Assembly: GCF_007004665.1 (NCBI RefSeq)
Contig: NZ_ML660054.1
Location: 620,001 to 684,000, forward strand
Source: Denitrobaculum tricleocarpae
GTDB lineage: Bacteria; Pseudomonadota; Alphaproteobacteria; Kiloniellales; Kiloniellaceae
Reading direction: 5' to 3'
DNA length: 64,000 nucleotides
The position numbers and the translations under genes were made by a program. This document shows positions 1-8,712 of the stretch, in pieces (position 1 is the first letter of the stretch; each line of letters starts with the position of its first letter). The notes under the pieces were generated by a model. That model had not been told where the DNA came from. It saw only the letters and a program-made list of their open reading frames with translations, and did no database searches.

Positions 1-88
1 GGATACTAGAGCCGTGAACGGCAGAATCATGGGCCGCGGCAGCTCCCTCGATCAGACCTCCAGCCTCGGCATCAGAGGCGTCGGCCTT

Positions 89-301
89 TTACGCCGCTTT
101 ATCGCAGCCGGCGCTGCGGTCGATGTGCTCAAGGATCCTGTCCAACCGGACCTCAAGCGCGCGGTGCTGATGGGCTGTGTCGTCATGAATCGCCCGCAAC
201 CGCGTGCTGACGCGCTCAAGGCGTTTTTCCAGCAAAGTAATGCGCCACCACATGAAAGCGGTCACCACAACAAAGGCGACAAGCAAAATCCACTCAAACA
301 T
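89..301 (-). CDS. Small single-pass membrane protein with coiled coil
   Basis: A 70-residue protein begins with a hydrophobic segment (about residues 3-20, rich in V, A, F and W) followed by a charged heptad-like helix and a His/Asp-rich tail. This suggests an inner-membrane anchor with a cytoplasmic coiled coil. The ATG at 301 is chosen because a GGAG lies 6 bases upstream (308-311). An in-frame TTG at 313 would overlap that ribosome site. I do not recognise a family. It stands alone, with no minus-strand gene within 1 kb upstream, so no operon partner can be named. Confidence 0.6.
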   Translation of the reverse strand: MFEWILLVAFVVVTAFMWWRITLLEKRLERVSTRLRAIHDDTAHQHRALEVRLDRILEHIDRSAGCDKAA

Positions 302-726
302 ATTCGGCTCCAAAACGAAATTCCGATGCCACTCTGACTTCTACGGGCATCGTAAAAGCACGCCGAGAAACACAATCAACTGCCCTTTAGGAAAGCAACT
401 CGCATGCCAGTTTATTTTTTCTTTAAAATTCATATGCTTATCGAAATATTGCACCTATGCTAACAAAATTATGTAAACTCTGTCGACAAAGAAACGAGGA
501 ACGCTTCAACTATTACTTATCGATATATCAATAACTTAAATAGGTTAACCCTCTTCGGTCACGGAATTTTACTGTAAAGGCTTTCGACGTCCGGCTGTGC
601 AAGGATCATTCGCCAGCAATCGGCGATTGGTGGGATATTGTGCTTTCTGTGAGCTCACTGATGTTGTAGCCAGTTGTCATCAATAACCATGATGTAGCTT
701 CATAACGCCAAGTGCCGCAGAAACCG
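302..726. other. Intergenic region without a recognisable gene
   Basis: About 425 bases, distinctly AT-richer than the flanks between roughly 400 and 560. It separates two divergent genes and so probably carries promoters for both. Short ORFs here overlap the neighbouring gene or lack ribosome sites. I found no tRNA fold, terminator or long inverted repeat in it. Confidence 0.5.
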
Positions 727-1269
727 ATGAACCTCTATCTAAAAGTCTTCCTCGCCATGTCGGTGCCCTTCGCTGCAATGACCGGATTCATTGTCTCCAA
801 AGACGCGGGGGTCGCCGGCGGAATTGCGACCGGGATTGCCGGTGGCGCAGCGTTCGGTGCCCTGGCTTCCATTATCCTGGTCACGCTCCATAATCACGCC
901 ATCGCGCGCCTGCCCTTTCCCCCGGAAGACAAGAACAATTCCGTCAAACAGATGAAAAGCATTTTCGTTGATTGGGATTACGAGACAGCCTTTACCCGCT
1001 GTGGCCAGGTCATCACAGACTACGGTTGCCGCCAGATCCAACCTGATCCGGGTCATGGCACGATCATCTCGAAATCGAAAATGGACCTTTTCGCGGCCTT
1101 GCAGGCAATCGGGATGCGCGTCATCGAACATGAGCCTGGGCACTGCGAAATCCAGATTGTCAGTCGCCCTAAAATGCCCACGACGCTCTTGGACTACGGC
1201 AAAAACCTCAAAAACGTCGAGGAGCTTGCCCGCCGCCTGCGAAAGTACGATGAACAGGACCAAGACTGA
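727..1269 (+). CDS. Hypothetical membrane protein
   Basis: A protein of about 180 residues. Residues 5-60 hold two hydrophobic Gly/Ala-rich segments separated by a short polar turn (SKDAG), so two membrane helices are likely. The remaining 120 residues are soluble, with alternating strands and helices. The ATG at 727 is preferred; a GTG five codons upstream at 712 has no better ribosome site. An antisense frame across the same bases is open but has no domain features. I do not recognise the family, so no function is assigned. Confidence 0.6.
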   Translation: MNLYLKVFLAMSVPFAAMTGFIVSKDAGVAGGIATGIAGGAAFGALASIILVTLHNHAIARLPFPPEDKNNSVKQMKSIFVDWDYETAFTRCGQVITDYGCRQIQPDPGHGTIISKSKMDLFAALQAIGMRVIEHEPGHCEIQIVSRPKMPTTLLDYGKNLKNVEELARRLRKYDEQDQD

Positions 1270-1342
1270 GTGACGACCGACGCCTCTGCCCCCGTTCCCG
1301 CAGCCTAACATCAGCGCGAGAGCCGTCTTTCAAAGTCCCGCC

Positions 1343-1810
1343 TTAACGATAGTATATGTGCTTACCGATCTGCACGGTGCGCTCGCGCTTTACCCGCCAG
1401 GGAACGTCGATATTCGAAGCATGAAAGAATAGGCCGCCCTTCGTCGGGTCGTATGGCAGCTCAGTCAGCAAGGAAGGCGCGAGTTCCCGCGCGGTCGCCC
1501 AGGCTTCGGCCTCCGTCGGCCTGTCGCTCTTGCCGTCGCACCACCAGGAAAACTGACAGGGCGGGGTCTCTCCGCCTTGTGTCACCACTCCGCACACGCT
1601 GCCTGGAAACTCACTGTGGGCAACCCGGTTCAGCACGACTGCACCGACCGCGATCATGCCATCGGCGCCTTCCGCTTTGGCTTCCCAATACATCGCCAGC
1701 GCGAGGCAGCGTTCTTCCTTGCTAAGCTCGGTTTCAGCCATCGCAGGTGTTCCCACAATCGCTACTGCGCCGACCCCAAACGAGATCGCGGCCAACACTA
1801 AACGGTGCAT
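1343..1810 (-). CDS. Cell wall hydrolase, SleB-like (Hydrolase_2)
   Basis: A 155-residue secreted protein. A signal peptide (residues 1-25, ending PAMA before ETEL) is followed by the Hydrolase_2 core: the ALAMYWEAKAEG segment with the presumed catalytic Glu, then AVVLNRV and the CQFSWWCDG stretch typical of SleB/CwlJ-type enzymes. Family members cleave peptidoglycan glycan strands. In non-sporulating alphaproteobacteria they are thought to act in periplasmic wall turnover. The ATG at 1810 has a strong GGGAGGGG ribosome site 8 bases upstream. It is a single-gene unit. Confidence 0.85.
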   Translation of the reverse strand: MHRLVLAAISFGVGAVAIVGTPAMAETELSKEERCLALAMYWEAKAEGADGMIAVGAVVLNRVAHSEFPGSVCGVVTQGGETPPCQFSWWCDGKSDRPTEAEAWATARELAPSLLTELPYDPTKGGLFFHASNIDVPWRVKRERTVQIGKHIYYR

Positions 1811-1897
1811 ACAAAATCCCCTCCCAACAGCAGCGCCTCCAGCACAGCGCTGTGAAACAGGCTACCGCCTTGAGGAGAGTTTAACCAGAAAAGGAAT

Positions 1898-2098
1898 TTA
1901 TCGACAGACTATCGTCGCATTGATTTGTGAACCCGATATCGGACCCTGAACCTGACAATTGTTGATCGCCTGGCGGATTTCGCGCTGATCAAATCCTGCC
2001 TGGGAGTGGACCGGCCCGGGCGCGAGAAACGTCCCGAGCGCCACGCCCCACACACCCAGCGCAAGCACAGCGACGAGAACACGGTCAAAAGTCTTCAT
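1898..2098 (-). CDS. Small secreted or membrane-anchored protein
   Basis: A 66-residue protein with a clear N-terminal hydrophobic segment (VLVAVLALGVWGVALGTFL) followed by a short polar region holding two cysteines near the C-terminus (NNCQVQG and the ending IVCR). The ATG at 2098 is chosen because it places the hydrophobic segment at the N-terminus and an AAGGG lies upstream; the longer frame to 2179 gives an atypical N-terminus. The two Cys could form a periplasmic disulfide. No family is recognised. Confidence 0.55.
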   Translation of the reverse strand: MKTFDRVLVAVLALGVWGVALGTFLAPGPVHSQAGFDQREIRQAINNCQVQGPISGSQINATIVCR

Positions 2099-2269
2099 GG
2101 CAAGATACCCTTTTCCTGATCCCGCATGGTGCGGGAGTCTAATGAGGCGGAAAGCGCAACGTAAAGGCACCCCAGCCACTTTCGGGCCGGAGAAACATAC
2201 AGCAATGCTCTCGCTGGACGAGCACTGTAATGCGCTCTTATCGCTACGTCGTCACGAGAGCGAACAATA

Positions 2270-3784
2270 TCAAGAAGAAGAGGAGCGTTTTCGCGCGCGA
2301 ATAAGCCTCACAAACCGAGTCAACGACGCCTCCGCCGGAGCATTCTCATAAGACGCGCCCCGCCCCCCTGTCGGGAGGGTGACCTTCGGACTTTCAGAAT
2401 CGTCACCGGGTTCTTTGGACAAGCGTAGATCCTTGAAAGCCCGCAAATCGATCTCTCGCCGCCCGGATGTGGCTGCGGCGGCTTCGTTTGCAAGTGCGAC
2501 CTGCTGATCGCTCTCAGCGATACCCTTGTCATCCGGCGTTTTTGCTGGGTCCTCTGGCAAGATCGGATGCGTCAGAAGGATCGCTTCGTCTTCGCTCTCC
2601 AGTTCTGTGCGCCACTCGGCGGGCTCCGTCAGCAATGCGTCTTTTGCATCAGCATCATCGTCGGCATCTTCCGCCGATCCTTGGGCATCGGAGACCTTCG
2701 AAACAGCACCACTCTCCGCGAGAGGCGTCATCAGCAAGGACTCGGAAGGCCTGTCCATCGCTTTCATCTCGCGCCTTAAATCCTGGCTCATAGCCGGTTG
2801 CGCATCGTCAAGCCGTTCTGCTGTGTCTGATGCTTTGCCGTCTGCCTGCTGGAACGCAGGAAAATCACCCGCAACAACATTCGGATTCACGTCCGGGACT
2901 TCAGAGGCTCCGCCAGCCGGCTCGGAAGTAACACTGCGCTCCGGCAGGTCCGAGGCAGGCATGTCGGAAGCGGTTACGTCCGAGACTGACAACTCTGAAT
3001 GAGGCGGATCGACACGCGCACCCCGATCCAGCAGGCCGCGGTTCAGCAGAAGGTCGTCGACCGAACGCTGAAAGCCTGCAATCTGGCCGGCCCATTCGCG
3101 GTTCAGACGTTCCATGTGCGTTTCGACAAGACTACGCAATACACTCGATGCCTGCGTCTGTGCCACGTCCTGCCGTGCCGCCAGAGCATCCAGAGACTTG
3201 CCCATCTCCTGCATCCGTGCATCGAGGCCGTCGAGCGCGGTATTCTGATCTAGTTCGCCGGAAGGCGCGGCAACGCGCGACTGCTCCGCTATCTTGTCCA
3301 GACGCTGTCCAAGGTCCTGCATCAAGCCGGAGAGCCGCTCAAGCTCATCGCCCAGTGGTGCAATCATTTTCCAGGTCGCATTGACCAGCTCTTCAGATCC
3401 TCTGGTATTTTCCGACTCGGCGTCATTCCGCTCGGCGAGCAGGACAACGCGCTTTTCAACATCTTCCATCTTGGTGAGGAGCTTCGCCTCAAGTTCAGAC
3501 CCAAGATTCGCCGTCAACTCTTCGAGGGTTTTGCCCAGATCGGCGGTGCTGTCTGACGCACCAGCGCCGGTCCCGCCTGAAGAAGCCTGATCCACTATCG
3601 CGAGCTTCATCTGCTGAAGCTCGGTTTCGATGATTTTACGGTGCTGTTGCTCGCTTTCCTGCGTCGCAATCAATCGCTCAACCAGCTCAAAAAGGCGCCG
3701 GTTTTCCTCTCGTACGCTTTGAGCCTCGGAATTTTCTTCACTGACCTCAGTGCCGTCACTCTTTTCCGTAACGTCGTTACCCAA
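2270..3784 (-). CDS. Large acidic coiled-coil protein of unknown function
   Basis: A 504-residue, very hydrophilic protein with no membrane segment or signal peptide. Residues about 20-60 and 90-230 have heptad-like patterns rich in E, L, Q and R, predicting coiled coils. The C-terminal half is low-complexity, dominated by D, E, S, A and P, and ends in a basic tail (RARKRSSSS). The TTG start at 3784 is supported by an AGGGA 8 bases upstream. The organisation resembles scaffold or polar-organiser proteins of alphaproteobacteria, but no domain is recognisable and that is only analogy. Confidence 0.65.
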   Translation of the reverse strand: MGNDVTEKSDGTEVSEENSEAQSVREENRRLFELVERLIATQESEQQHRKIIETELQQMKLAIVDQASSGGTGAGASDSTADLGKTLEELTANLGSELEAKLLTKMEDVEKRVVLLAERNDAESENTRGSEELVNATWKMIAPLGDELERLSGLMQDLGQRLDKIAEQSRVAAPSGELDQNTALDGLDARMQEMGKSLDALAARQDVAQTQASSVLRSLVETHMERLNREWAGQIAGFQRSVDDLLLNRGLLDRGARVDPPHSELSVSDVTASDMPASDLPERSVTSEPAGGASEVPDVNPNVVAGDFPAFQQADGKASDTAERLDDAQPAMSQDLRREMKAMDRPSESLLMTPLAESGAVSKVSDAQGSAEDADDDADAKDALLTEPAEWRTELESEDEAILLTHPILPEDPAKTPDDKGIAESDQQVALANEAAAATSGRREIDLRAFKDLRLSKEPGDDSESPKVTLPTGGRGASYENAPAEASLTRFVRLIRARKRSSSS

Positions 3785-4093
3785 TTTTCTATTCCCTAAA
3801 TCTGGTCGCTACGGCAACAAACTGGCCCAAGTCATACGCTGCCAAGGCTTGAACTCCGAGAGTCAAAATAAGGGCTCAACAGGGTCATAAATACGGCTTA
3901 ACCGCAATCAGCGCACTGGGCGCCCATAGCGCGTAAAACCGTCATACGGATGACCGGGAACCCAGGGACTCCAGAGATCCTGGGACGGCGAGAAACCGTC
4001 CCCTGACGATTACCCTACACTGGTCTCGACCTCAATTCGAGCCCAACAGGATATCGAAGCCCGTTTTCCACCCACTCCGCGGCAGGTTCAGCC
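3785..4093. other. Intergenic region with two overlapping hairpins
   Basis: This 309-base stretch has no gene. It contains two mutually exclusive stems: CCCAGG (3961-3966) with CCTGGG (3979-3984), and GGGACGG (3982-3988) with CCGTCCC (3996-4002). Because they share GGG at 3982-3984, only one can form at a time. On the minus strand this lies upstream of the coiled-coil gene and downstream of the 56-residue ORF, so it could be a structured leader or a terminator without a U tract. Confidence 0.35.
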
Positions 4094-4264
4094 TCAATCA
4101 GCGCCCTGCGGCTGGAAACGGTCTGCAACGGCCCAATCATGATCGGGGTAGCGTTGCCTGAGCCGCTGGGTAAACTTCGCCAGAACCGAGGGTGGCAGCA
4201 TAATCAGCTTACTGGGCTCACCATCGCAGCGAATGACAAACTCGTGATTCTTCTCAGCATCCAT
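4094..4264 (-). CDS. Small hypothetical protein
   Basis: A 56-residue soluble protein. The ATG at 4264 follows a near-perfect GGAGG ribosome site, which decides the start over the longer frame to 4342. The sequence is mixed charged and aromatic (MLPPSVLAKFTQRLRQRYPDHDW), consistent with a short alpha/beta fold. No family is recognised. Its start faces the promoter region of the FAD oxidoreductase, about 300 bases away. Confidence 0.5.
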   Translation of the reverse strand: MDAEKNHEFVIRCDGEPSKLIMLPPSVLAKFTQRLRQRYPDHDWAVADRFQPQGAD

Positions 4265-4564
4265 CTCAACCTCCACGAACAAGAGAGTCATGAAGGGGGA
4301 AAAGCAACATTCGCGCCAGTTCCAATAATCAAACAATATCATATCATTAAATACGAACGATCATATCGCTCACATACCATTGTAAGAATTTCCGACGTAT
4401 ATTCATACTTAATGCAAATACCTGTAATAATTTTCGACAACGCCCGAATACTTACTGAAATTCGAGTTCGCTGAGGGCCTCCGTGAGTGGCAGTCAGCAA
4501 TAGTGCGAACCAGAGATGCAAGCTAGAATAGCGGTATCAAAAACCGCAGCAGGAATCCATTCCA
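4265..4564. other. AT-rich divergent promoter region
   Basis: Three hundred bases between divergent starts, markedly AT-rich from 4320 to 4450 compared with the flanking genes. It contains several TATA-like hexamers but no clear matched -35/-10 pair that I would defend. No gene, tRNA or strong hairpin is visible. Confidence 0.4.
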
Positions 4565-5872
4565 GTGCCAACCGCAGCAGATGTCATCATAATCGGTTCC
4601 GGCGTCATTGGCGCCGCGACGGCTTTTGAACTCGCGAAGGCCGGCTTCAGAACACTTACCGTCGATCGGAACGCGGCCGCCGGGCACGGTTCAACGAGTG
4701 GCTCCTGTGCGATCATTCGCATGCACTATTCGACCTTCGCAGGCACCGCCTTCGCGTACGAGGGCTACTTCTACTGGCGGGACTGGTCAGACTACCTGGA
4801 GACCGCCGATCCCAGCGGTTTGGCGACTTTCAAGGAAACCGGCTGTCTGGTCATGGCGACGGAAGCGAATGGTTATCTGGAGAAGCACAAAGACATTTCG
4901 CGCGAGATTGAGTGTCCCTACGAAGAGTGGGATGCCGCGAGGATCCTGAAACAAATACCGGGCTACAGCCTCGAACGCTTCGCACCCGCCAAATCCAAGG
5001 ACGATCCCGATTTCGGGCTACCAAGCGGCGGAGCGATCACCAGCGGGGTATTCTGGCCGACAGCCGGTTACGTCACCGACCCTGCGCTCTCCGCGCAGAA
5101 CCTCGCCGTCGCCGCCCAATCAAGGGGATCGCTGTTTCGTCATAACGCTGAGGTCAGTGAGATTTTGACGGCAAATGGCCGTGTGAGAGGCGTGCAGCTC
5201 GCATCGGGAGAAGAAATCCATGCCCCAATCGTGGTGAACGTGGCGGGCCCGGCCTCGTCCAAGATAAATGCCATGGCCGGTGTCCTGGAGGATATGACTA
5301 TCAGCACGAGAGCGCTACGCCAGGAAGTGGTCCACGTTCCGGCGCCCCCGGGACTTGATTTTGACTCCAGCGGTATCGTGATATCCGACAGCGACATTGC
5401 CTGCTACATCCGTCCGGAACATGGCAACAACATCCTTGTCGGCAGCGAAGACCCACCCTGTGACGACCACACCTGGGTCGAGGATGACACGGACTTCAAT
5501 CGCGATTTTACCGATCAGTGGACTACGCAGGCCATGCGTTACGCCCAGCGCCTGCCCTCACTCGGGATTCCCAGCCGGATGCGTGGCGTTGTCGATCTCT
5601 ACGATGTCTCGGATGACTGGATTCCGATTTACGACAAGTCGTCCCTGCCCGGCTTCTATATGGCCTGCGGATCCAGTGGCAATCAGTACAAGAACGCTCC
5701 CATTGCCGGCAAGATGATGGCCGCGCTGATCGATTATTGCGAAAACGGAGGCGACCACGACAGCGCGCCGCTGCAATTCACTCTGCCGCGGATTGGCAGG
5801 AGTATTGACGTCGGCTTCTACTCGCGGAACCGGGAAATTAACAGCGAATCCAGCTTTTCAGTCCTCGGCTAG
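4565..5872 (+). CDS. FAD-dependent oxidoreductase, D-amino acid/sarcosine oxidase family
   Basis: A 435-residue flavoprotein of the DAO superfamily. The N-terminal dinucleotide-binding motif GSGVIGAATA (about residues 12-21) and the following acidic residue in VDRN bind FAD. The C-terminal DAO signature is visible in SSLPGFYMACGSSGNQYKNAP. Family members oxidise secondary or primary amines such as sarcosine, glycine or D-amino acids, giving an imine. The GTG start at 4565 has an AGGAA upstream. It is flanked by unrelated genes, so the substrate cannot be inferred from context. Confidence 0.85.
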   Translation: MPTAADVIIIGSGVIGAATAFELAKAGFRTLTVDRNAAAGHGSTSGSCAIIRMHYSTFAGTAFAYEGYFYWRDWSDYLETADPSGLATFKETGCLVMATEANGYLEKHKDISREIECPYEEWDAARILKQIPGYSLERFAPAKSKDDPDFGLPSGGAITSGVFWPTAGYVTDPALSAQNLAVAAQSRGSLFRHNAEVSEILTANGRVRGVQLASGEEIHAPIVVNVAGPASSKINAMAGVLEDMTISTRALRQEVVHVPAPPGLDFDSSGIVISDSDIACYIRPEHGNNILVGSEDPPCDDHTWVEDDTDFNRDFTDQWTTQAMRYAQRLPSLGIPSRMRGVVDLYDVSDDWIPIYDKSSLPGFYMACGSSGNQYKNAPIAGKMMAALIDYCENGGDHDSAPLQFTLPRIGRSIDVGFYSRNREINSESSFSVLG

Positions 5873-5909
5873 CGAAGTCTCACAGTTTCGCGGGAAAATC
5901 CTGTTTTCG

Positions 5910-7016
5910 CTAATGCGATCGCGGCTTGAGTTTCAGATACTGGTAACGATCACCGGACGTCACCGTCACCCCAACCACGTCTGTACCACGCAAAACTTTC
6001 AGCAGGATTTCCGCACCGGGCTGGCCTTGGCTCCAAACCTTGCGGAAAAGCCCTGCCATATCGGGCACCGCTTCACCGTTGACTTCGAGTAAGACATCGC
6101 CGGGCTCAAGGCCCGCTTGCGACGAAGGACCACCGGGCGTCACGCTGGTGACGATCACCCGGCCATAGGATTCTGTCGTCAGCATACCGAGCCAGGGTCG
6201 CCGGGGCGTGGAGGCGCGGCCGGATTCCAGCAGATCCGCAAAAATCGGCTTCAGCAGATTGATGGGCACAAACATATTGCCCGGCAAAGCGCCGTTTGCT
6301 TCCACAGCATCGTTGACGATTAAGGAGCCGATTCCGACCAGCTCTCCGGAAGGATTGACCAGGGCCGCGCCACCCCAATTGGGATGAGGAGGAACGGTGT
6401 AGATCGCATTGTCCAGCAGATATTCCCAGTAACCGGCAAACTCTCTGCGCGACGCAATGACCGCGCCAAGCGTACTTGAAATACCACCATGCCCGATAAC
6501 CAGAACGCGGTCTTCTTCTGTGAGTGCGGCGGAATCCCCCAGTTTGACATGACCGCCGCCAAGCGGCCTGGATGCCCGCACGAGGCCAAATCCCGTCGCA
6601 TGATCATAGGCCAGAATTTCAGCCGAGACTTCGTCGCCGTCTGCCGCAAACAAAGAGACCGACTGTGCTTCGAGGATAAGGTAGCCGATGGTGAGCACCA
6701 GACCGCTGTCATCGATGACGACGCCATTGCCTTCACGCACCTGCCCGAGCGATGCCGCCGTGCGCGCATCACCCGGAACTTCCGCACGCAGGCGCACGAC
6801 CGACGACAAAACGCCGTCCATGCGCTGTTGCGCAAAGGCTTCCACGGCAAGAAACATCGCCATGAGCGTGAAAACGAGAGTCACGCTCAGCGTTCGGCGG
6901 AACCGAAGCGGTATTTGCGAATTCAGAGCAATTGCGGCGTTACCACCGGCATCAGGCTTGCGGGCTCTAACACCACCTGCGTTCAGTTGGCTGTTCCGTG
7001 TCACATTGCTTCGCAT
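5910..7016 (-). CDS. HtrA/DegP-like trypsin-fold protein with PDZ, apparently catalytically dead
   Basis: A 368-residue exported protein. A long charged N-terminus (1-40) precedes a hydrophobic segment ending AFAQ (about 62), then a trypsin-like S1C domain (about 65-235) and one PDZ domain (about 270-365, GLEPGDVLLEVNGEAV). By alignment with DegP from memory, the His of TNNHV is replaced in LTIGYLI (Tyr112), the Asp of RSDIAL by Gly142 in ATGFGL, and GNSGG by PNWGG, so all three catalytic positions are lost. The ATG at 7016 has GAGGAG 7 bases upstream. Likely a periplasmic chaperone or scaffold rather than a protease. Confidence 0.85.
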   Translation of the reverse strand: MRSNVTRNSQLNAGGVRARKPDAGGNAAIALNSQIPLRFRRTLSVTLVFTLMAMFLAVEAFAQQRMDGVLSSVVRLRAEVPGDARTAASLGQVREGNGVVIDDSGLVLTIGYLILEAQSVSLFAADGDEVSAEILAYDHATGFGLVRASRPLGGGHVKLGDSAALTEEDRVLVIGHGGISSTLGAVIASRREFAGYWEYLLDNAIYTVPPHPNWGGAALVNPSGELVGIGSLIVNDAVEANGALPGNMFVPINLLKPIFADLLESGRASTPRRPWLGMLTTESYGRVIVTSVTPGGPSSQAGLEPGDVLLEVNGEAVPDMAGLFRKVWSQGQPGAEILLKVLRGTDVVGVTVTSGDRYQYLKLKPRSH

Positions 7017-7178
7017 GCTCGGTCTCCTCGTTCGCTTTGCCTCCGGAACCCACGCTACCTTAGCAACTGTAAAGCGAAGCCGTCGCTTCACAGTTTCGTT
7101 TTCTTCTTACAGGCAAACGGCCCCGTCTATGAGATGGTACCGCCGCCCGGTCTTTCCAAACACAAGCGCGAGATATCT

Positions 7179-7874
7179 TCACGCAGCGGGACGCACCGCA
7201 TTTGCCGCCAGACCGCCGTGCATCTCCAACAGCCGCTGGCGCCATGCCTTTACTGCATCTTCACTCGGCAGAACTTCAAACGACGAAGAACAGCGCGCCC
7301 ACTGAAAAGCGCCGAAAACGATGTAGTCCGCAAAAGTTGGTGCCTCTCCGCCAAGAAAAGCCTGGGCCTCCAGTGTCGCCCGCAGGGGCGCGAGGCCTTT
7401 GCCGAGATTGGCAAGGTGGGTGTCACGATCCTCGCACACCGCTTCCAGACTGGTTTTCAGCATCTTCTCCCGGCTCGTGCGGAAATAGTCTTTATCCTTT
7501 TCATGAAGCCCGCCATGAACATCGGTCAAGATGAGACGCATCAGAAGCGGGTGCAGAACCCGCTCCGTCCAGAACTTCAGAAACAGGCTCGCCGAGCGCG
7601 CACCCTCACCGGGAAACAAAGCCGGAGCCTCGGGGTAGGCTTCATCGAGATAAGCTGCGATTTCCCAGGAGTCATGCAGGTGGCGCCCGGCGTCTTCGAT
7701 CACCGGCACCGAGCCCTGCCCGGAAGCGGCAATACGTTCTTTTTCTGTGAAGCGCCAGGGTAAGGCCTCGTAGGCGAGTCCTTTATGCGCCAGGGCCATC
7801 TTGATCCGCCAGCAGTAGGGGCTGAAGCGGTGGTCATCCTGCGCACCAGCAAGATCGTAGAGCGTTATCGTCAT
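7179..7874 (-). CDS. Glutathione S-transferase family protein
   Basis: A 231-residue protein with a thioredoxin-like N-terminal domain (TITLYDLAGA, then FSPYCWRIKMAL, GSVPVIEDAG and the LHDSWEIAAYLDEAYP segment that binds the glutathione gamma-glutamyl group) and a helical C-terminal domain. SPYCW places a Cys/Ser pair at the active-site position, as in beta/omega-type GSTs. The ATG at 7874 is chosen because it starts directly at the first beta strand; AAGGAA lies upstream. It follows the TauE/SafE gene closely on the same strand, so co-transcription is likely. Confidence 0.85.
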   Translation of the reverse strand: MTITLYDLAGAQDDHRFSPYCWRIKMALAHKGLAYEALPWRFTEKERIAASGQGSVPVIEDAGRHLHDSWEIAAYLDEAYPEAPALFPGEGARSASLFLKFWTERVLHPLLMRLILTDVHGGLHEKDKDYFRTSREKMLKTSLEAVCEDRDTHLANLGKGLAPLRATLEAQAFLGGEAPTFADYIVFGAFQWARCSSSFEVLPSEDAVKAWRQRLLEMHGGLAANAVRPAA

Positions 7875-7923
7875 GAACCTGTGTGTTCCTTCAAGTCTTG
7901 TGTATTCGAAGATTGCGGAAGCA

Positions 7924-8712
7924 TTATGACAGCATCCCGGAAACCCCATCGTAGAGCAGCTTCAGGCCCGTCAGGAAGAGGAAGCTGTAACAGAGATTGT
8001 AAAAGAGCTTCTCGGGAATGCGGGTATGAAGCCAGATCCCGCTGACGATCCCCACCAGAGCAAGCGGCAGAATAACCAGCGACGTCATGAGATTTTCGGA
8101 AGAGAACTGACCGAGCCAAGTATAGGGAACCAGTTTCACGTAGTTGATGATGGTGAAAAAGATCACCGTGGTCGCCTGGAAGACGGTCTTATCAAGCTTG
8201 AGCGGCAGCAGATAGACATTGAGCGGCGCGCCGCCGGAATGCGCGGCAAAACTTGTGAAACCGGCAATCACGGACCAAAACCCACCCCTTACAACACTTG
8301 GGGCTTTAGCCGGGTGCGCACCATTTCTTTGTTTGAGCCAGTAGTTTCCGCTGAAACCAAGGGCGACCATACTGATCAGAAGCTTGATCGTATGTTCGTC
8401 CAGGTACTTGAAGCTCGCCGTTCCGATGGCAATGCCGACGATGGCCCCGCAGATAATGATTTTGGCGGTTGCTTTGTCCCACTTACCGCGAAAGGTCCAA
8501 AGGCCGATCAGATCCATGAAGATCAGGATCGGCAGCAAAATCGCCGCCGCCTGCACCGGAGAAATAGTGAGCGAAAGCAGGGGCACCGCGGCCACACCCA
8601 ATCCGCCGCCAAAACCGCCTTTCGAGATTCCCATGATCATGAGCGCGGGCACGGCCACCAGATAAAACAGAGGATCTTCAATCACGTGGAAAGCTTTTCG
8701 CAGACTGTTCAA
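7924..8712 (-). CDS. TauE/SafE family sulfite or anion exporter
   Basis: A 262-residue integral membrane protein with about seven or eight hydrophobic helices and the family's glycine-rich motif near the N-terminus (GISKGGFGGGLG), repeated weakly in the second half (GFTSFAAHSGGAPLN). TauE/SafE proteins move organosulfonates, sulfite or other anions across the inner membrane. The end of this gene lies 50 bases before the start of the GST gene. The start is uncertain: the TTG at 8712 has no good ribosome site, and an internal GTG a few codons later is possible. Confidence 0.85.
   Translation of the reverse strand: MNSLRKAFHVIEDPLFYLVAVPALMIMGISKGGFGGGLGVAAVPLLSLTISPVQAAAILLPILIFMDLIGLWTFRGKWDKATAKIIICGAIVGIAIGTASFKYLDEHTIKLLISMVALGFSGNYWLKQRNGAHPAKAPSVVRGGFWSVIAGFTSFAAHSGGAPLNVYLLPLKLDKTVFQATTVIFFTIINYVKLVPYTWLGQFSSENLMTSLVILPLALVGIVSGIWLHTRIPEKLFYNLCYSFLFLTGLKLLYDGVSGMLS

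Noticed and set aside
14-337. 107-codon plus-strand ORF at the left edge
   Set aside because: Antisense to the small membrane protein gene, which has a GGAG ribosome site and a credible membrane segment.
739-1311. 190-codon minus-strand ORF opposite the small membrane protein
   Set aside because: Its translation is R/G/D/H-rich like other shadows, whereas the plus-strand frame shows two clear hydrophobic helices.
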